Of a stretch of DNA of 64,000 nt, positions 25,776 through 33,699 are shown piece by piece. The stretch is from Pseudomonas poae (GTDB lineage: Bacteria; Pseudomonadota; Gammaproteobacteria; Pseudomonadales; Pseudomonadaceae). Below the pieces are notes generated by a model that made no database searches, was not told where the DNA came from, and worked only from the letters and a program-made list of their open reading frames with translations. The DNA lies in NCBI GenBank assembly GCA_004000515.1, contig CP034537.1:6276001-6340000 (forward strand), written 5' to 3'. Within the stretch, counting starts at the first letter, position 1, and each line of letters begins with the position of its first letter. The translations under genes and the position numbers were made by a program.

Positions 25776-25859
25776 TTGGATCAGTGAGTTAGTTGCCGAA
25801 GGCAAAACTCTAACAGTGGCGAAATCATGCCATGAGCCGCACGGGAACGCAATAGGCCC

Positions 25860-26441
25860 TCATGCGGCCTCGCGCATTTCGTAGATTACGGCGGCAACCG
25901 GACTGAGTGCTCGACGGTCCAGATCCTCGCAGCAATCGAAGATCAATTGCAGCATGCCGCCCCAATCCCGCTCCCAGTTGCATGACTCAAGGCGTACGCC
26001 GTAGAACTGCCACATCCACTCCCTGAACTTTTCGGGATTGGCGAACGGGTCTTCGTTGGCCGACTGGCCGCCCTGGTGCATGTACTGGTACCGACGCATG
26101 ACGCCCTTCACCACATACTCCAGCTTCTCCCGCTTGGCCGCTGTCATCCGCGGTGACTTGCTCTGCACCGCCAGGAATACCACCTCCTCGGCTGCCTCAC
26201 GGATGTCGTCGCTCTGCTCGGCGGCGTACATGAAGTCGCCGAAGACGCGGATCTGCGGGTGCAGGCGATCGATTGCCGACTGGATATGCCCAGCCAGGGC
26301 GCCGTGCACCGCATGGTTTGCCGTTGGCCCGCGCTCGGTGTTCTGCACCACCACGCCCAGTTGCACAACGTCAGAGGCTTGGCCGGGGGCCGGGTTGTAT
26401 TTGCAGTCATGCCAAGCCTGGCGCGCTGAGTTGATCTTCAT
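25860..26441 (-). CDS. Putative late antitermination protein, Q-like
   Basis: 193 residues. Located between the nin region and the lysis/late genes, where Q lies in lambdoid phages. Helical C-terminal half WMWQFYGVRLESCNWERDWG followed by LIFDCCEDLDRRAL. No residue signature I can tie firmly to Q; the call rests on gene order and on the terminator-rich late operon that needs an antiterminator. Confidence 0.5.
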   Translation of the reverse strand: MKINSARQAWHDCKYNPAPGQASDVVQLGVVVQNTERGPTANHAVHGALAGHIQSAIDRLHPQIRVFGDFMYAAEQSDDIREAAEEVVFLAVQSKSPRMTAAKREKLEYVVKGVMRRYQYMHQGGQSANEDPFANPEKFREWMWQFYGVRLESCNWERDWGGMLQLIFDCCEDLDRRALSPVAAVIYEMREAA

Positions 26442-26512
26442 GCTGCCTGCCCCTTTTTCAGTTCTCTGGTCATTGCCCGATACTTGGCCTTGATGGCCTT
26501 GGTCTCTTCCAT
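26438..26512 (-). pseudogene. Remnant of a ninG 3' end
   Basis: 24-codon ORF whose peptide KAIKAKYRAMTRELKKGQAA closely resembles the C-terminus of lambda NinG (KAIKAEYQQKLKDL). The resident ninG gene ends earlier, with its own version of this segment, on the other side of the HNH gene. The simplest reading is that the homing endonuclease arrived with a donor ninG end and left the original end here. The stop overlaps the Q-like start (ATGA). Confidence 0.55.
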
Positions 26513-26516
26513 GTTT

Positions 26517-27149
26517 CTAGGCCCTCAAGTGCGGCAGGTCGTGAGCTGCCAAGTAATCGTTGCGCGCTTTTACTGCGTCCTTGATGTCCTTGAAGCGGCC
26601 GAGGTGTATTTGCTTTTTCTGCCACTGGACCTTTGCGGACCACTTGCCGCGATCCCAGGACACCCCGACATGACCGCTGGTGTTCTTGTCGGTGAGGCGA
26701 CGATTTGCCGCCTGGACGTTGTAATCGGCGTAGCGACAGTTGCTTGGCTCGTAGCCCTTTGTGGATTCGATCCGGTCAAGAGTCAGTTGATCGGTGTAGC
26801 CGTTAGCTATCGACCATTGCATGAATGGCTCGAAGCTCATCCACTCATCACAAAGGGTGACGCCCTCGTACTTCTGTACCTCGGTGCCCCTTGGGCTCAG
26901 GCAGCGGCGCTTCATATTCGCCCACGTCACATGCAGCCGGCTGTTTGAATTATTGAGGCCGTGGGTTGCGCGCTTCCTGCCCGCCGCCTTGTTTGCACAT
27001 GGGATGCAAAGCCCGGTCATGACCTTGGCTCGCTCCATTCGGGTCTCGAACTCGGTTAGGCACTCTGGGCACCGGAACACCCCTATCGACCTTCTCGAGC
27101 CAGAAATCTCTACCAGCGACTTTCGAACAAGAATCACACTATTGCCCAT
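26517..27149 (-). CDS. HNH-type homing endonuclease with AP2 domain
   Basis: 210 residues. Residues about 25-55: zinc knuckle (FRCPECLTEF, GLCIPCANKA). Residues 70-150: HNH-like nuclease core (WANMKRRCLSPRG, YEGVTLCDEWMSFEPFMQW, LDRIESTKGYEPSNCRYAD). C-terminal 50 residues: AP2 DNA-binding fold (GVSWDRGKWSAKVQW, IHLGRFKDIKDAVKAR). Free-standing mobile endonuclease overlapping the end of ninG by 16 bases. Confidence 0.85.
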   Translation of the reverse strand: MGNSVILVRKSLVEISGSRRSIGVFRCPECLTEFETRMERAKVMTGLCIPCANKAAGRKRATHGLNNSNSRLHVTWANMKRRCLSPRGTEVQKYEGVTLCDEWMSFEPFMQWSIANGYTDQLTLDRIESTKGYEPSNCRYADYNVQAANRRLTDKNTSGHVGVSWDRGKWSAKVQWQKKQIHLGRFKDIKDAVKARNDYLAAHDLPHLRA

Positions 27150-27775
27150 AACTGACCCCTTTCGTATCTCTGCTCAATCCGTCTGATTTTTTTCGCAAAA
27201 ACCGCCTTCAAGCGCTTTAGGTATGAGATTTCATGGCGGACCAGATCCTGATTGCACTCCAGCCACGCGACCTTTTCCGCGCCGATCTTCTCGACCAGGC
27301 GAGGCCGGTAAACCATGATGTTTCCGCTCAGGTGGGCATTGCACTGGGAGCAGGACTTGTTCATGTTCCAGAGGTTGAAACGGAGATGGGCGGCGGCCCC
27401 AACGCTGCGGAAGTGCGAGCAATGCCATTGGCCACCCCAGCTCGCCGGCTTGTCACAACTGATGCAGCCGAGGTAGGCATCACGCAGGCGCACGTAGCGG
27501 TTAACGACTGCCTGGGCTTCTTTCGCATGATCCGCCCTGTTCTTCAGCCTCTCCTTGCGGACCTTGATCTCGCGGCGTCCTACTTCTGCCAGGGCTTTAC
27601 CGGCGATCGCGCGGCCCTTCTCGGATTTGCCGTGTGCGATCGCGCACTCGATCTCACCGCACACGGCCTGCGAATCGCGCAATGGCACGAACATCACCCG
27701 GCACTCTGGGCAGCGCCGGCGGCGTGGCCTGCCGGACGCGAGTGGAGTCGTTCGTTGCAGCGGTGTGCGCTTCAT
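27134..27775 (-). CDS. ninG: NinG recombination protein
   Basis: 213 residues from ATG 27775 after a strong AAGGAGG. N-terminal zinc motif (RRRCPECRVMF), middle KGRAIAGKALAEVGRREIKV, and the core CISCDKPASWGGQWHCSHFR with HLRFNLWNMNKSCSQCNAHLSG, the signature of NinG/Rap, which promotes RecBCD/Red-dependent recombination. Its last residues (QRYERGQLWAIV) overlap the HNH gene. Confidence 0.87.
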   Translation of the reverse strand: MKRTPLQRTTPLASGRPRRRRCPECRVMFVPLRDSQAVCGEIECAIAHGKSEKGRAIAGKALAEVGRREIKVRKERLKNRADHAKEAQAVVNRYVRLRDAYLGCISCDKPASWGGQWHCSHFRSVGAAAHLRFNLWNMNKSCSQCNAHLSGNIMVYRPRLVEKIGAEKVAWLECNQDLVRHEISYLKRLKAVFAKKIRRIEQRYERGQLWAIV

Positions 27776-28080
27776 ACAGCCTCCTTGGCTTTCTGCTGCT
27801 CGGGGGTGAAGTCGCCGCGAAGTGGCATTAAGTGAGACGGGAGTGCGAGGCAGGCTCCGCGTGTATCTTGAATTCCAGATATCAAGCCATCGCCGATCAC
27901 AAGCCAGCACTCGAACCCAGAGGCATTGTTTACTGAGCGGCCATCCTCGGGGTCCAGCCATGCGCTAATTTGTGATGGTTTCAGTAGTTCGACGAGTTCA
28001 CAGGTCTTGCCAATATTTCTCGGATAGCTTCGCGCCCCAACAATCAGCGCCAGATCGCCCGGCTTGAAGTTATGGCTCAT
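27772..28080 (-). CDS. Hypothetical nin-region protein
   Basis: 102 residues from ATG 28080: MSHNFKPGDLALIVGARSYP resembles small SH3-like beta-barrel proteins found in phage nin regions (KxGDLA start, then KTCELVELLKP). Overlaps ninG by 4 bases and ninB by one base (coupled). Function unknown. Confidence 0.7.
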   Translation of the reverse strand: MSHNFKPGDLALIVGARSYPRNIGKTCELVELLKPSQISAWLDPEDGRSVNNASGFECWLVIGDGLISGIQDTRGACLALPSHLMPLRGDFTPEQQKAKEAV

Positions 28081-28496
28081 CAATACCGCCCTCCCCAATT
28101 GTCCTTTTGTGTCCAGCGCACCAGGTGCTCGGCGCCAAAGGCGTGCACCCACTCAATCAACTCCCCGCACTGCTTCACGGTGAGCTTGCTGGTGCGCTCG
28201 TAGATGACGTCGAAACCGTTCCCGTCTACCGCCGGGATCATCTGCGGCTGGTCGCCTGACTCGCGCAGCCAGGCGGCGGTCAGCAGGCGTTTCCAGATCA
28301 GGACATCCCACTTCTTACCGGCGTGCTCTACCTGGGCGGCGATATCGGCCAGCGCCGCGTGCAGGGCCTTGTTCTGCTCCCCGCTGCGGTCAACTTCGGT
28401 GATGGCCAGCTTCTTGGGCCTGGCCAGGTCCAGGCCGGCGATGTAGCCCATGGCCTTGTTGCGGTCTGATTCGTTGCGGATCTGGAGACTGGTCAT
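28080..28496 (-). CDS. ninB: NinB recombination protein
   Basis: 138 residues. Typical NinB sequence: EVDRSGEQNKALHAALADIA, QVEHAGKKWDVLIWKRLLTA, AAWLRESGDQPQMIPAVDG, KQCGELIEWVHAFGAEH. NinB (Orf) supplies a RecFOR-like function in phage recombination. Overlaps both neighbours. Confidence 0.9.
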   Translation of the reverse strand: MTSLQIRNESDRNKAMGYIAGLDLARPKKLAITEVDRSGEQNKALHAALADIAAQVEHAGKKWDVLIWKRLLTAAWLRESGDQPQMIPAVDGNGFDVIYERTSKLTVKQCGELIEWVHAFGAEHLVRWTQKDNWGGRY

Positions 28497-28810
28497 GGAT
28501 TCCTCCGGTCGTGAAAGTTGCCACCACGACGCTTGAACTGCGTGCTCACCTGCGAATCAGCAGCTCGCCCCGCGTCGCGCAGGCTCACGTCGGCGTTGTC
28601 TTGGTAGCCCTTCCAAACGACTTCGTCACCGTCCTTCCCAGAAAGAACCAATAGCACCGCGGTGGGCTCACTCTTCACGTCGTCGGCCTGAATCCACTCT
28701 GCAAGGGTGCGCAGGTACTCGGCGATCTCGTTGCGTTTTGCCTGCTCTCCAGCGACACGCCTGTTGCGAAGGCTGCGCGAGGCTGGGAACTGATGAATTT
28801 CGGCTGTCAT
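28493..28810 (-). CDS. Hypothetical protein
   Basis: 105 residues, MTAEIHQFPASRSLRNRRVA; helical (KRNEIAEYLRTLAEWIQ), with VLLVLSGKDGDEVVW in the middle. No recognised domain. Coupled to ninB by ATGA overlap. Confidence 0.6.
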   Translation of the reverse strand: MTAEIHQFPASRSLRNRRVAGEQAKRNEIAEYLRTLAEWIQADDVKSEPTAVLLVLSGKDGDEVVWKGYQDNADVSLRDAGRAADSQVSTQFKRRGGNFHDRRNP

Positions 28811-29384
28811 GACTGCTCTTCCTTGCCCATCGCTGACAGGATGTCGTGCAGATACCCTGTCGCCACAATTGGCTGCTTTACAGCGGCATCACACAGCTTC
28901 TGCACGAAAGCGGTAGCGCTCTGCAGGCGTTCGGAATCCTTGCGCAGCGCCTCGTTCTCGGCCTTGAGCTGGTCACGCTCGGCCTCCAACGCTTTCCCTC
29001 GGCTGCCATTGCAGGTTTCGCATACAGCGTTTGGAATCCCTTCCCCTGCCATTCCCCACCACAACCCATGCAATCCGCGCAGGCACTGGGCGCGGCTGCA
29101 ATTGCCATGTTGATGTGGTCGTACCCTTTGGAAGTGGCCACCATATGAGCTCGCCGCCACATGGCATCGCGCCTGCTCTCGTATTCAGGTGTGCGGTATG
29201 CAGGTCGGTCGCCCCACTGCTTGGTGAGCCGCTGGTTCTCGGCGATCAGGGCCAGGACTGTTTCGGGATCAACCTCTTCGTGGAACTGCTGGAGCGCACG
29301 CATCTCCTCGCTTTCATCAGCGAACTTGATTGTGTCTTGGGCCGCGTATTCGGCGGCCTTCTGAAGTTCGGTGTAGTCGGTCAT
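28807..29384 (-). CDS. Hypothetical zinc-finger/coiled-coil protein (frameshifted)
   Basis: Start ATG 29384 MTDYTELQKAAEYAAQD. A DnaJ-type zinc motif spans the frame break: ADCMGCGG in one frame and AVCETCNGSRGKALE in the next, then a coiled coil (ERDQLKAENEALRKDSERLQ). One extra G in the run 29,054-29,057 gives 192 residues. Similar to Ea22/Ead-type small phage proteins in architecture; function unknown. Confidence 0.65.
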
Positions 29385-29617
29385 AGCGCGTCCCCCGGAT
29401 TTTCCAGCAGCGCAAGGTTGTCCTCCGTCAGCCGGGCGCACTCTTTGCGCAGGCACTCGTTCTCAGCCAGCAGCTCCAGCGCCACCTCTTCCACGGTCTT
29501 CTCGCCGAGGAACTCACCGAGCGCTGCGGAGCTCTGCTTCCACTCACTGCAGTCTGCCTTCCAAGAAGCGACTTCACTCCACAGCAGTTTCTGAAGTTTC
29601 TGCTTGTCGATGGTCAT
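29381..29617 (-). CDS. Small helical protein (Ead-like)
   Basis: 78 residues, almost fully helical (KTVEEVALELLAENECLRKE), leucine-rich with heptad spacing. Overlaps its neighbours by four bases each. Unknown function; typical filler gene of the early operon. Confidence 0.6.
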   Translation of the reverse strand: MTIDKQKLQKLLWSEVASWKADCSEWKQSSAALGEFLGEKTVEEVALELLAENECLRKECARLTEDNLALLENPGDAL

Positions 29618-29802
29618 GTCCGTTGCTCCGCTGTTTCTGCGATCAATGCCATGCGCTCCAGGCGCTCGGTGGCTTGCGTGGCCAAGTTCAGGTGGTCCGC
29701 CTCATCCACCACCGGCATGCACACGAAACGGATTCCGTGCTTGACCATGGTGTTTGCCACCTCAAGGGATTGGCGTAGCTGGGCTGGGTTTGCTCGTTTC
29801 AT
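29614..29802 (-). CDS. DUF1382-like protein
   Basis: 62 residues from ATG 29802, MKRANPAQLRQSLEVANTMV, then GIRFVCMPVVDEADHLNLAT. This is the size and sequence style of DUF1382 proteins found in Pseudomonas prophages. Start overlaps the stop of the nuclease gene. Confidence 0.7.
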   Translation of the reverse strand: MKRANPAQLRQSLEVANTMVKHGIRFVCMPVVDEADHLNLATQATERLERMALIAETAEQRT

Positions 29803-30452
29803 CACGCGGCCTCCCGTGCATTCCAGCACTGGATGATTTTTTGCGAAAATTGAGAAAGCGCCCACTCGGCGCGGCTGGCTTGGCGGTACTGGGTCAGCTT
29901 CCGTTGGTTGATTGGCCCGTGGAGGCCCTTTAGGTACGTCTCGCGCGCCTGACGATCCATCCAGCTCGTGATGACCTCTTCGACGATGTCGCCAATGCAG
30001 ACGCAGTCAGGTCGTTGCTGATGCTCGCCGGCGGCCAGGTAGGCGGCGTAGGTGTGAATCCCAAACCAGCGCCGCACCGCTGCGCCAACTTCCGCAGTGG
30101 AGTAGCTGACCTCACCGCGCTCACTGAAATAGCTCAGCATCCCGTGGAACAGTTCACCGCCAATCATCTCGGCGCGGCCGTAAGCGAATACCACCGGGAA
30201 CCCCGTGATTTGCTGGGTATCCCATGCCTTTTCACGCTCAGCCTGGCTCGGGACAGGCCCTTTAACTTCGACAAATGCGCCAACAGCCGGCAGGAAGAAG
30301 TCAGGCATGTAGCCACCGTGGCGGGTGACCACGGTGCGCGGCTCGTATACCCATGCGACCCCCAACGCATCCATCATCGCCGCCCAGCGAGTTTCCGAGT
30401 GGGAGCGCATTTCGTAACCGCCGTAGCGGAAAATCGTTTGCTTGTCTCTCAT
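29802..30452 (-). CDS. PD-(D/E)XK-type nuclease, TnsA/VSR-like
   Basis: 216 residues from ATG 30452, preceded by AAAAGGAGA at 7 bases, so it has its own ribosome site. Residues 10-70 carry MRSHSETRWAAMMDALGV, YMPDFFLPAVGAFVEVKG: the E..PD..(E)xK active-site spacing of TnsA-like/PD-(D/E)XK nucleases. A C-terminal helical part follows (IGDIVEEVITSWMDRQARE). In the sequence as given it is read in frame with DnaB because the DnaB stop is lost (see dnaB). Likely role in phage DNA processing. Confidence 0.78.
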   Translation of the reverse strand: MRDKQTIFRYGGYEMRSHSETRWAAMMDALGVAWVYEPRTVVTRHGGYMPDFFLPAVGAFVEVKGPVPSQAEREKAWDTQQITGFPVVFAYGRAEMIGGELFHGMLSYFSERGEVSYSTAEVGAAVRRWFGIHTYAAYLAAGEHQQRPDCVCIGDIVEEVITSWMDRQARETYLKGLHGPINQRKLTQYRQASRAEWALSQFSQKIIQCWNAREAA

Positions 30453-31835
30453 CAGAAAGTCTCCTTTTGGCGTAACGGCTGGACAGTGGGTTGACTTTGG
30501 CGGGGCGGCCTCGACCGGCTCAGGCTTCCACCCGGCGGCGAGGTTTTCGAACCGGTTGAACTGGCCCAGGAATGCCGAACGCACGGTTCCCGTCTCAACG
30601 TCTCGGCCTTTGCCGACGATGATTTCTGCGATGCCTTTGGCGTCTGAGTTTTCGTTGTAAATCTCGTCCCGGTAGACGAAAAGAATTACGTCAGCATCCT
30701 GCTCAATCGCCCCAGATTCCCGAAGATCGGAGGGGATTGGCCGCTTGTTTGGCCGCTCTTCGCACTTACGCGAAAGCTGGCTGAGAAGCACAACAGGGAT
30801 TTGAAGCTCGCGGGCAAGGAGCTTGCAGCCACGGCTTATGCTGCTGATCTGCTCGGTACGGTTGCCACCCTCCCCATCCATGAGCTGCAGGTAGTCGATG
30901 ACCAGCAGGTCCAGGCCATAGCGCATCTTGTGGCGGCGGGCCAGGGAGCGAATGCGTCCAACAGTTGCGCCGGAACGGTCAGCGAAGAAAAGGTTTGCCC
31001 GGCGCACCGAACTGGCCGCGGCCATCTGTTCGGCACCGTGTGTCTGGCATGCTGTTCCGTTCTTGAGCAGAGCAAGCGGGATCTTGCCTTCGGATGCCAC
31101 AACACGATCCAGCAACTGACCCTTGCTCATTTCCAGGCTCACGACGAGACACGCCTTGTTCGCGTGGATGGCGTTGTGAGCAGCAAAGCCCATGGCGAGA
31201 GTTGTCTTCCCCATGGCTGGACGTCCGGCGACGATGATCAACTGCTCAGGCAGCAAACCACCCAGTTTTTCGTCAAGCTCTTTAAGGCCCGTAGAAAGCC
31301 CCATGAGCGTTTCGCCGGTAGCATGGCGGTCATGCCTTTCCTGCCACACCTCAACCTGCTCTATCAGCACGTCAGAGGCCTTCACGACCTCATCCGCATT
31401 GGCGCCGCTGTCGATGGCGAGCGCTGCAGCCTGAATTGCGGATATTTTCGCCTGGGTATCCTGATCGCCCTGGGAAATTTCCATGGCCTGGCTGCCGAGG
31501 TCATACAGCGCCCTGTCAATGGCGCGCTCACGGACGATCTGGGCGTAGGTTCCTGAGTTGGCCACGCTTGGCGTGTTGCGCACGATCTCTGCGCAGTAGG
31601 CAAACGCCGGGGTACCGGTAGAGCCAAGCTCACCGATGTGGTTGCCCACGGTCAGGAAGTCCACCGCCTGGCCGGCCGAGCGCAGCGCCATGATTGCGCG
31701 GTACACATCTGCGTTCTCAGGGAAGTAGAACGACTCTGCCGTCAGGTCATCGCTCAGGGTGTCGATCAGTTCGGGGCGCTGCATCATGGCGCCCAGCAGG
31801 CCGTGCTCGGCCTCGATGCTGTAGGGGTCACGCAT
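30452..31835 (-). CDS. dnaB: Replicative DNA helicase DnaB (frameshift at 3' end)
   Basis: About 460 residues. N-terminal DnaB domain (MRDPYSIEAEHGLLGAMMQR), Walker A VAGRPAMGKTTLA near residue 205, Walker B LLVIDYLQLMDG, and QLSRKCEERPNKRPIPSDLR with EQDADVILFVYRDE near the C-terminus. The frame as given runs on into the downstream nuclease. Removing one base from the GGGG run at 30502-30505 ends the protein at TGA 30452-30454, overlapping the nuclease ATG (TGATG). Loaded at the origin by the upstream O-like protein. Confidence 0.9.
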
Positions 31836-32625
31836 GGTAGTTCCCCTCGACGACCTTGACGAAGTTGCGAGGGGCGATCAGCCAGTCAAAGGAGGCGCGG
31901 AAAGGCTTAGTGCCGAAGCGGCCTTCGACCTTTCCCATCAGGAATTGCGAGGCCTTCACAGACTCGAAGTACTCACGCCAGAAAGCCAAGTCGCGGTGGG
32001 CTTCGTGTTCACGCCACCGGCCTTGCAGGTGCTGCTGACGGGTTTTGTTGATCAGGGTTACGGCTGGCAGCTCTGGGAGGATTTCGTGGTACAGGTCGAC
32101 AATGGCCCGGTGTGGGCATGAGTCGGTTTTCGTCCTGGAAATTTTCTCTGACGCTGCTCCCGGTTGACGCTCGGCGTCGACGACTACCTCGTCAGAGGTA
32201 GTAAAAGAGTGTTTGTCTTTATTGTGTGGTGGAAACGCCACTAAGGACGTGGTGGAAACGCCACACTGTGGCTCTTTCTTTGGGGATGCTTTTCGGTTGT
32301 TTTTAGCGTCAATTCGCCACTCATGAACCGGTGAAATACCGATCGGAGATTTGCTCCCACCGTCGCGATAGATGACCCGCTGACGCAGCAGCTCGCCGAT
32401 GATGCGCGACACGTCCTCGCGGTGGATGTTCGCCATCTCAGCGATGTAGGAAGCGGCAATGCGTGCGCTTTCGAGATTGAAGCCGGTTGTCTGCCGGTGA
32501 ATGGCCAGAGCTACACGCAGCTCACGTCCCGACAGGTCGGCCCGGATCAGGGCCTCATATAGGTCGTTATCCATCCGGGTAAACCCCCCGGGGCTTTTTG
32601 CAGTTAGTTGAATGACATTGCTCAT
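31828..32625 (-). CDS. Replication initiator, lambda O-like
   Basis: 265 residues. N-terminal phage O domain (GGFTRMDNDLYEALIRADLS, IHRQTTGFNLESARIAASYI, NIHREDVSRIIGELLRQRVI), a winged-helix origin-binding fold. C-terminal part (FWREYFESVKASQFLMGKVE, FRASFDWLIAPRNFVKVVEG) is the usual helicase-interaction region. The iteron-like repeats at 32227-32264 lie inside this gene, as in lambda. It overlaps dnaB by 8 bases. Confidence 0.87.
   Translation of the reverse strand: MSNVIQLTAKSPGGFTRMDNDLYEALIRADLSGRELRVALAIHRQTTGFNLESARIAASYIAEMANIHREDVSRIIGELLRQRVIYRDGGSKSPIGISPVHEWRIDAKNNRKASPKKEPQCGVSTTSLVAFPPHNKDKHSFTTSDEVVVDAERQPGAASEKISRTKTDSCPHRAIVDLYHEILPELPAVTLINKTRQQHLQGRWREHEAHRDLAFWREYFESVKASQFLMGKVEGRFGTKPFRASFDWLIAPRNFVKVVEGNYHA
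32227..32315. other. Putative replication origin: iterons plus AT-rich segment
   Basis: Two exact copies of TGGTGGAAACGCCAC at 32227-32241 and 32250-32264, 23 bp apart (two helical turns), each with internal GTGG/CCAC dyad, followed by a related GCCACACTGTGGC at about 32260-32273 and an AT-rich stretch to about 32315. Located in the O-like gene, where lambda keeps its ori. Confidence 0.6.
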
Positions 32626-32843
32626 GGGCGCACGCCTTTCGACGAGGCCAGGAATGCCTGAAGCTGATCAAGGCACTCACGCACCAGCTGATTTTTGGAA
32701 GGCTTGGAGTACTGGAAGCGGATCTGCTTCGCGGCGCTCATTGCGGCGTTTAGGTGAAAATTGCTGCGCGCCACGTTTTCGGATATTGAAAAACGTGGCG
32801 CGGGATTATTGAGGGCCTGTACATCAGTGTTCGACGTATGCAT
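32622..32843 (-). CDS. Hypothetical early protein
   Basis: 73 residues from ATG 32843, MHTSNTDVQALNNPAPRFSI. A large inverted repeat lies in the codons for RFSISENVARS. C-terminal helix NQLVRECLDQLQAFLASSKG. It overlaps the O-like gene by 4 bases. Position between cro-side genes and O resembles the cII slot, but no DNA-binding motif is clear. Confidence 0.6.
   Translation of the reverse strand: MHTSNTDVQALNNPAPRFSISENVARSNFHLNAAMSAAKQIRFQYSKPSKNQLVRECLDQLQAFLASSKGVRP
32767..32802. repeat. Inverted repeat CGCGCCACG, copy 2 (13-bp arms)
   Basis: CGCGCCACGTTTT (32767-32779) pairs with AAAACGTGGCGCG (32790-32802) around a 10-base loop, inside the coding region of the 32622-32843 gene. Arms shared with 22968-23003. 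Confidence 0.65.
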
Positions 32844-32845
32844 AA

Positions 32846-32950
32846 TCAGCTCCACGTTGAAACGTTATTTGCAAGCGCTGTAAAAAGAGCCGGGATTGCG
32901 CCCCGGCTTTTTTGTGCCTGCGATTTGGGTTTATTGGTTGAGGTCTTCAT
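32846..32950 (-). CDS. Short ORF containing a terminator hairpin
   Basis: 34 codons from ATG 32950, with a perfect AGGAGGGG ribosome site: MKTSTNKPKSQAQKSRGA... Its middle codons coincide with a bidirectional terminator (32882-32913). May be a leader peptide whose translation controls termination; may also be spurious. Confidence 0.4.
   Translation of the reverse strand: MKTSTNKPKSQAQKSRGAIPALFTALANNVSTWS
32882..32913. terminator. Bidirectional terminator in the PR operon
   Basis: AGCCGGG (32888-32894) and CCCGGCT (32902-32908) with six T on the plus side and five A/T on the minus side. Placed after cro and two small genes, like tR1 of lambda. Confidence 0.7.
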
Positions 32951-32963
32951 CAGCCCCTCCTTT

Positions 32964-33175
32964 TCAGGCCCTATTCCGGGCTTCGGCGGTTCTCGCCTTG
33001 TTGTTGGCAGATGCCGGATCTTTCCGGCGCCTCTTGGCCTGGTCTTCTCGAAAAAACGCTCTGCTCCAAGCTTTGCGGCGTATTCGTCGGGCGTCATGCC
33101 CGCATCCTTCGCCAAACGTTCAAGCTTCTCGTAGAGGCGCCCATCGATCCCGTGGCTGATCGTGGTTTCAGGCAC
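32964..33175 (-). CDS. Hypothetical helical protein (frameshifted)
   Basis: Start ATG 33175, MPETTISHGIDGRLYEKLER, LAKDAGMTPDEYAAKLGAER. At the run 33051-33056 (six A on plus) one added base switches to a frame ending KRRRKDPASANNKARTAEAR before a stop at 32964, giving 70 residues and leaving the next ORF its own ribosome site. Without correction the frame runs on to 32846. The MTPDEYAA helix suggests a ribbon-helix-helix-like or small regulatory protein. Confidence 0.6.
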
Positions 33176-33195
33176 AGAGCCTCCTTTCAGGGCCT

Positions 33196-33390
33196 TCAGG
33201 CCTGCATGTGTTTCCCGTTAACATCCAGCTCAACGATGCTTTCCAGCTTTTCCTCGACGCACATGCGAACGAAAACCGCGAGCTGGAGCTTGTGCAGGCG
33301 CGCGACAGCCTTCAGCGCCTCGTAGGTTTCGTCGTCATAGCGGGACTTGATCTCCCGGTCTTTCAGGTGGCGCGTATCGTGATATGCCAT
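33196..33390 (-). CDS. Ribbon-helix-helix-like small protein
   Basis: 64 residues, MAYHDTRHLKDREIKSRYDD then ETYEALKAVARLHKLQLAVF, an Arc/CopG-type strand-helix-helix arrangement. Second gene of the PR operon. Probable small DNA-binding regulator. Confidence 0.65.
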   Translation of the reverse strand: MAYHDTRHLKDREIKSRYDDETYEALKAVARLHKLQLAVFVRMCVEEKLESIVELDVNGKHMQA

Positions 33391-33419
33391 TGGTGAGGCT
33401 CCTTGGTTGTTCGGGAGGG

Positions 33420-33602
33420 TTAAGCGGCGGATTTTTGGGTTGCTTCGAGCAAGGCTTCGATTGCCTTCCCGGTCTCATACCGAACCCCCGCGCCTTTGCT
33501 TGCACGGTGAATCGTCGGTTGCGTGGTTCCAGTCCGCTCGGCTACGGCTTTTTGGGAAAGGCCCCGCTCAAACAGGCTGTTCAGCATTTCTTGTACGGTC
33601 AT
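33420..33602 (-). CDS. cro: Cro-like repressor
   Basis: 60 residues from ATG 33602 after GGAGG (6 bases). Helix-turn-helix LSQKAVAERTGTTQPTIHR at residues 15-33. First gene leftward from PR, divergent from cI. The recognition helix TQPTIHR is identical to that in cI (TQPTIHRI), consistent with shared operators. Confidence 0.85.
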   Translation of the reverse strand: MTVQEMLNSLFERGLSQKAVAERTGTTQPTIHRASKGAGVRYETGKAIEALLEATQKSAA

Positions 33603-33622
33603 TAGATGCCTCCAATTCGGCA

Positions 33623-33681
33623 GCGTATTAACCAAATGATACGCCGACGTATCGACACAGGCAATACACTGGCGCAATACG
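33623..33681 (-). promoter_or_regulatory. PR promoter with CI/Cro operators
   Basis: On the minus strand, -35 TTGCCT (33659-33664), 17-bp spacer, -10 TATCAT (33636-33641). The spacer contains GATACGCCGACGTATC (33638-33653), a 16-bp palindrome; flanking half-sites are GCGTAT/ATACGC (33623-33644) and AATAC/AATACG (33663-33667 and 33676-33681). The same palindrome class occurs at PL (36650-36690). Confidence 0.8.
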
Positions 33682-33699
33682 TTTTTCTATTGGTGACAA

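Noticed and set aside
29802..31835. A 677-residue DnaB-nuclease fusion protein
   Set aside because: Own ribosome site for the nuclease and a TGATG overlap after a one-base correction make two genes likelier.
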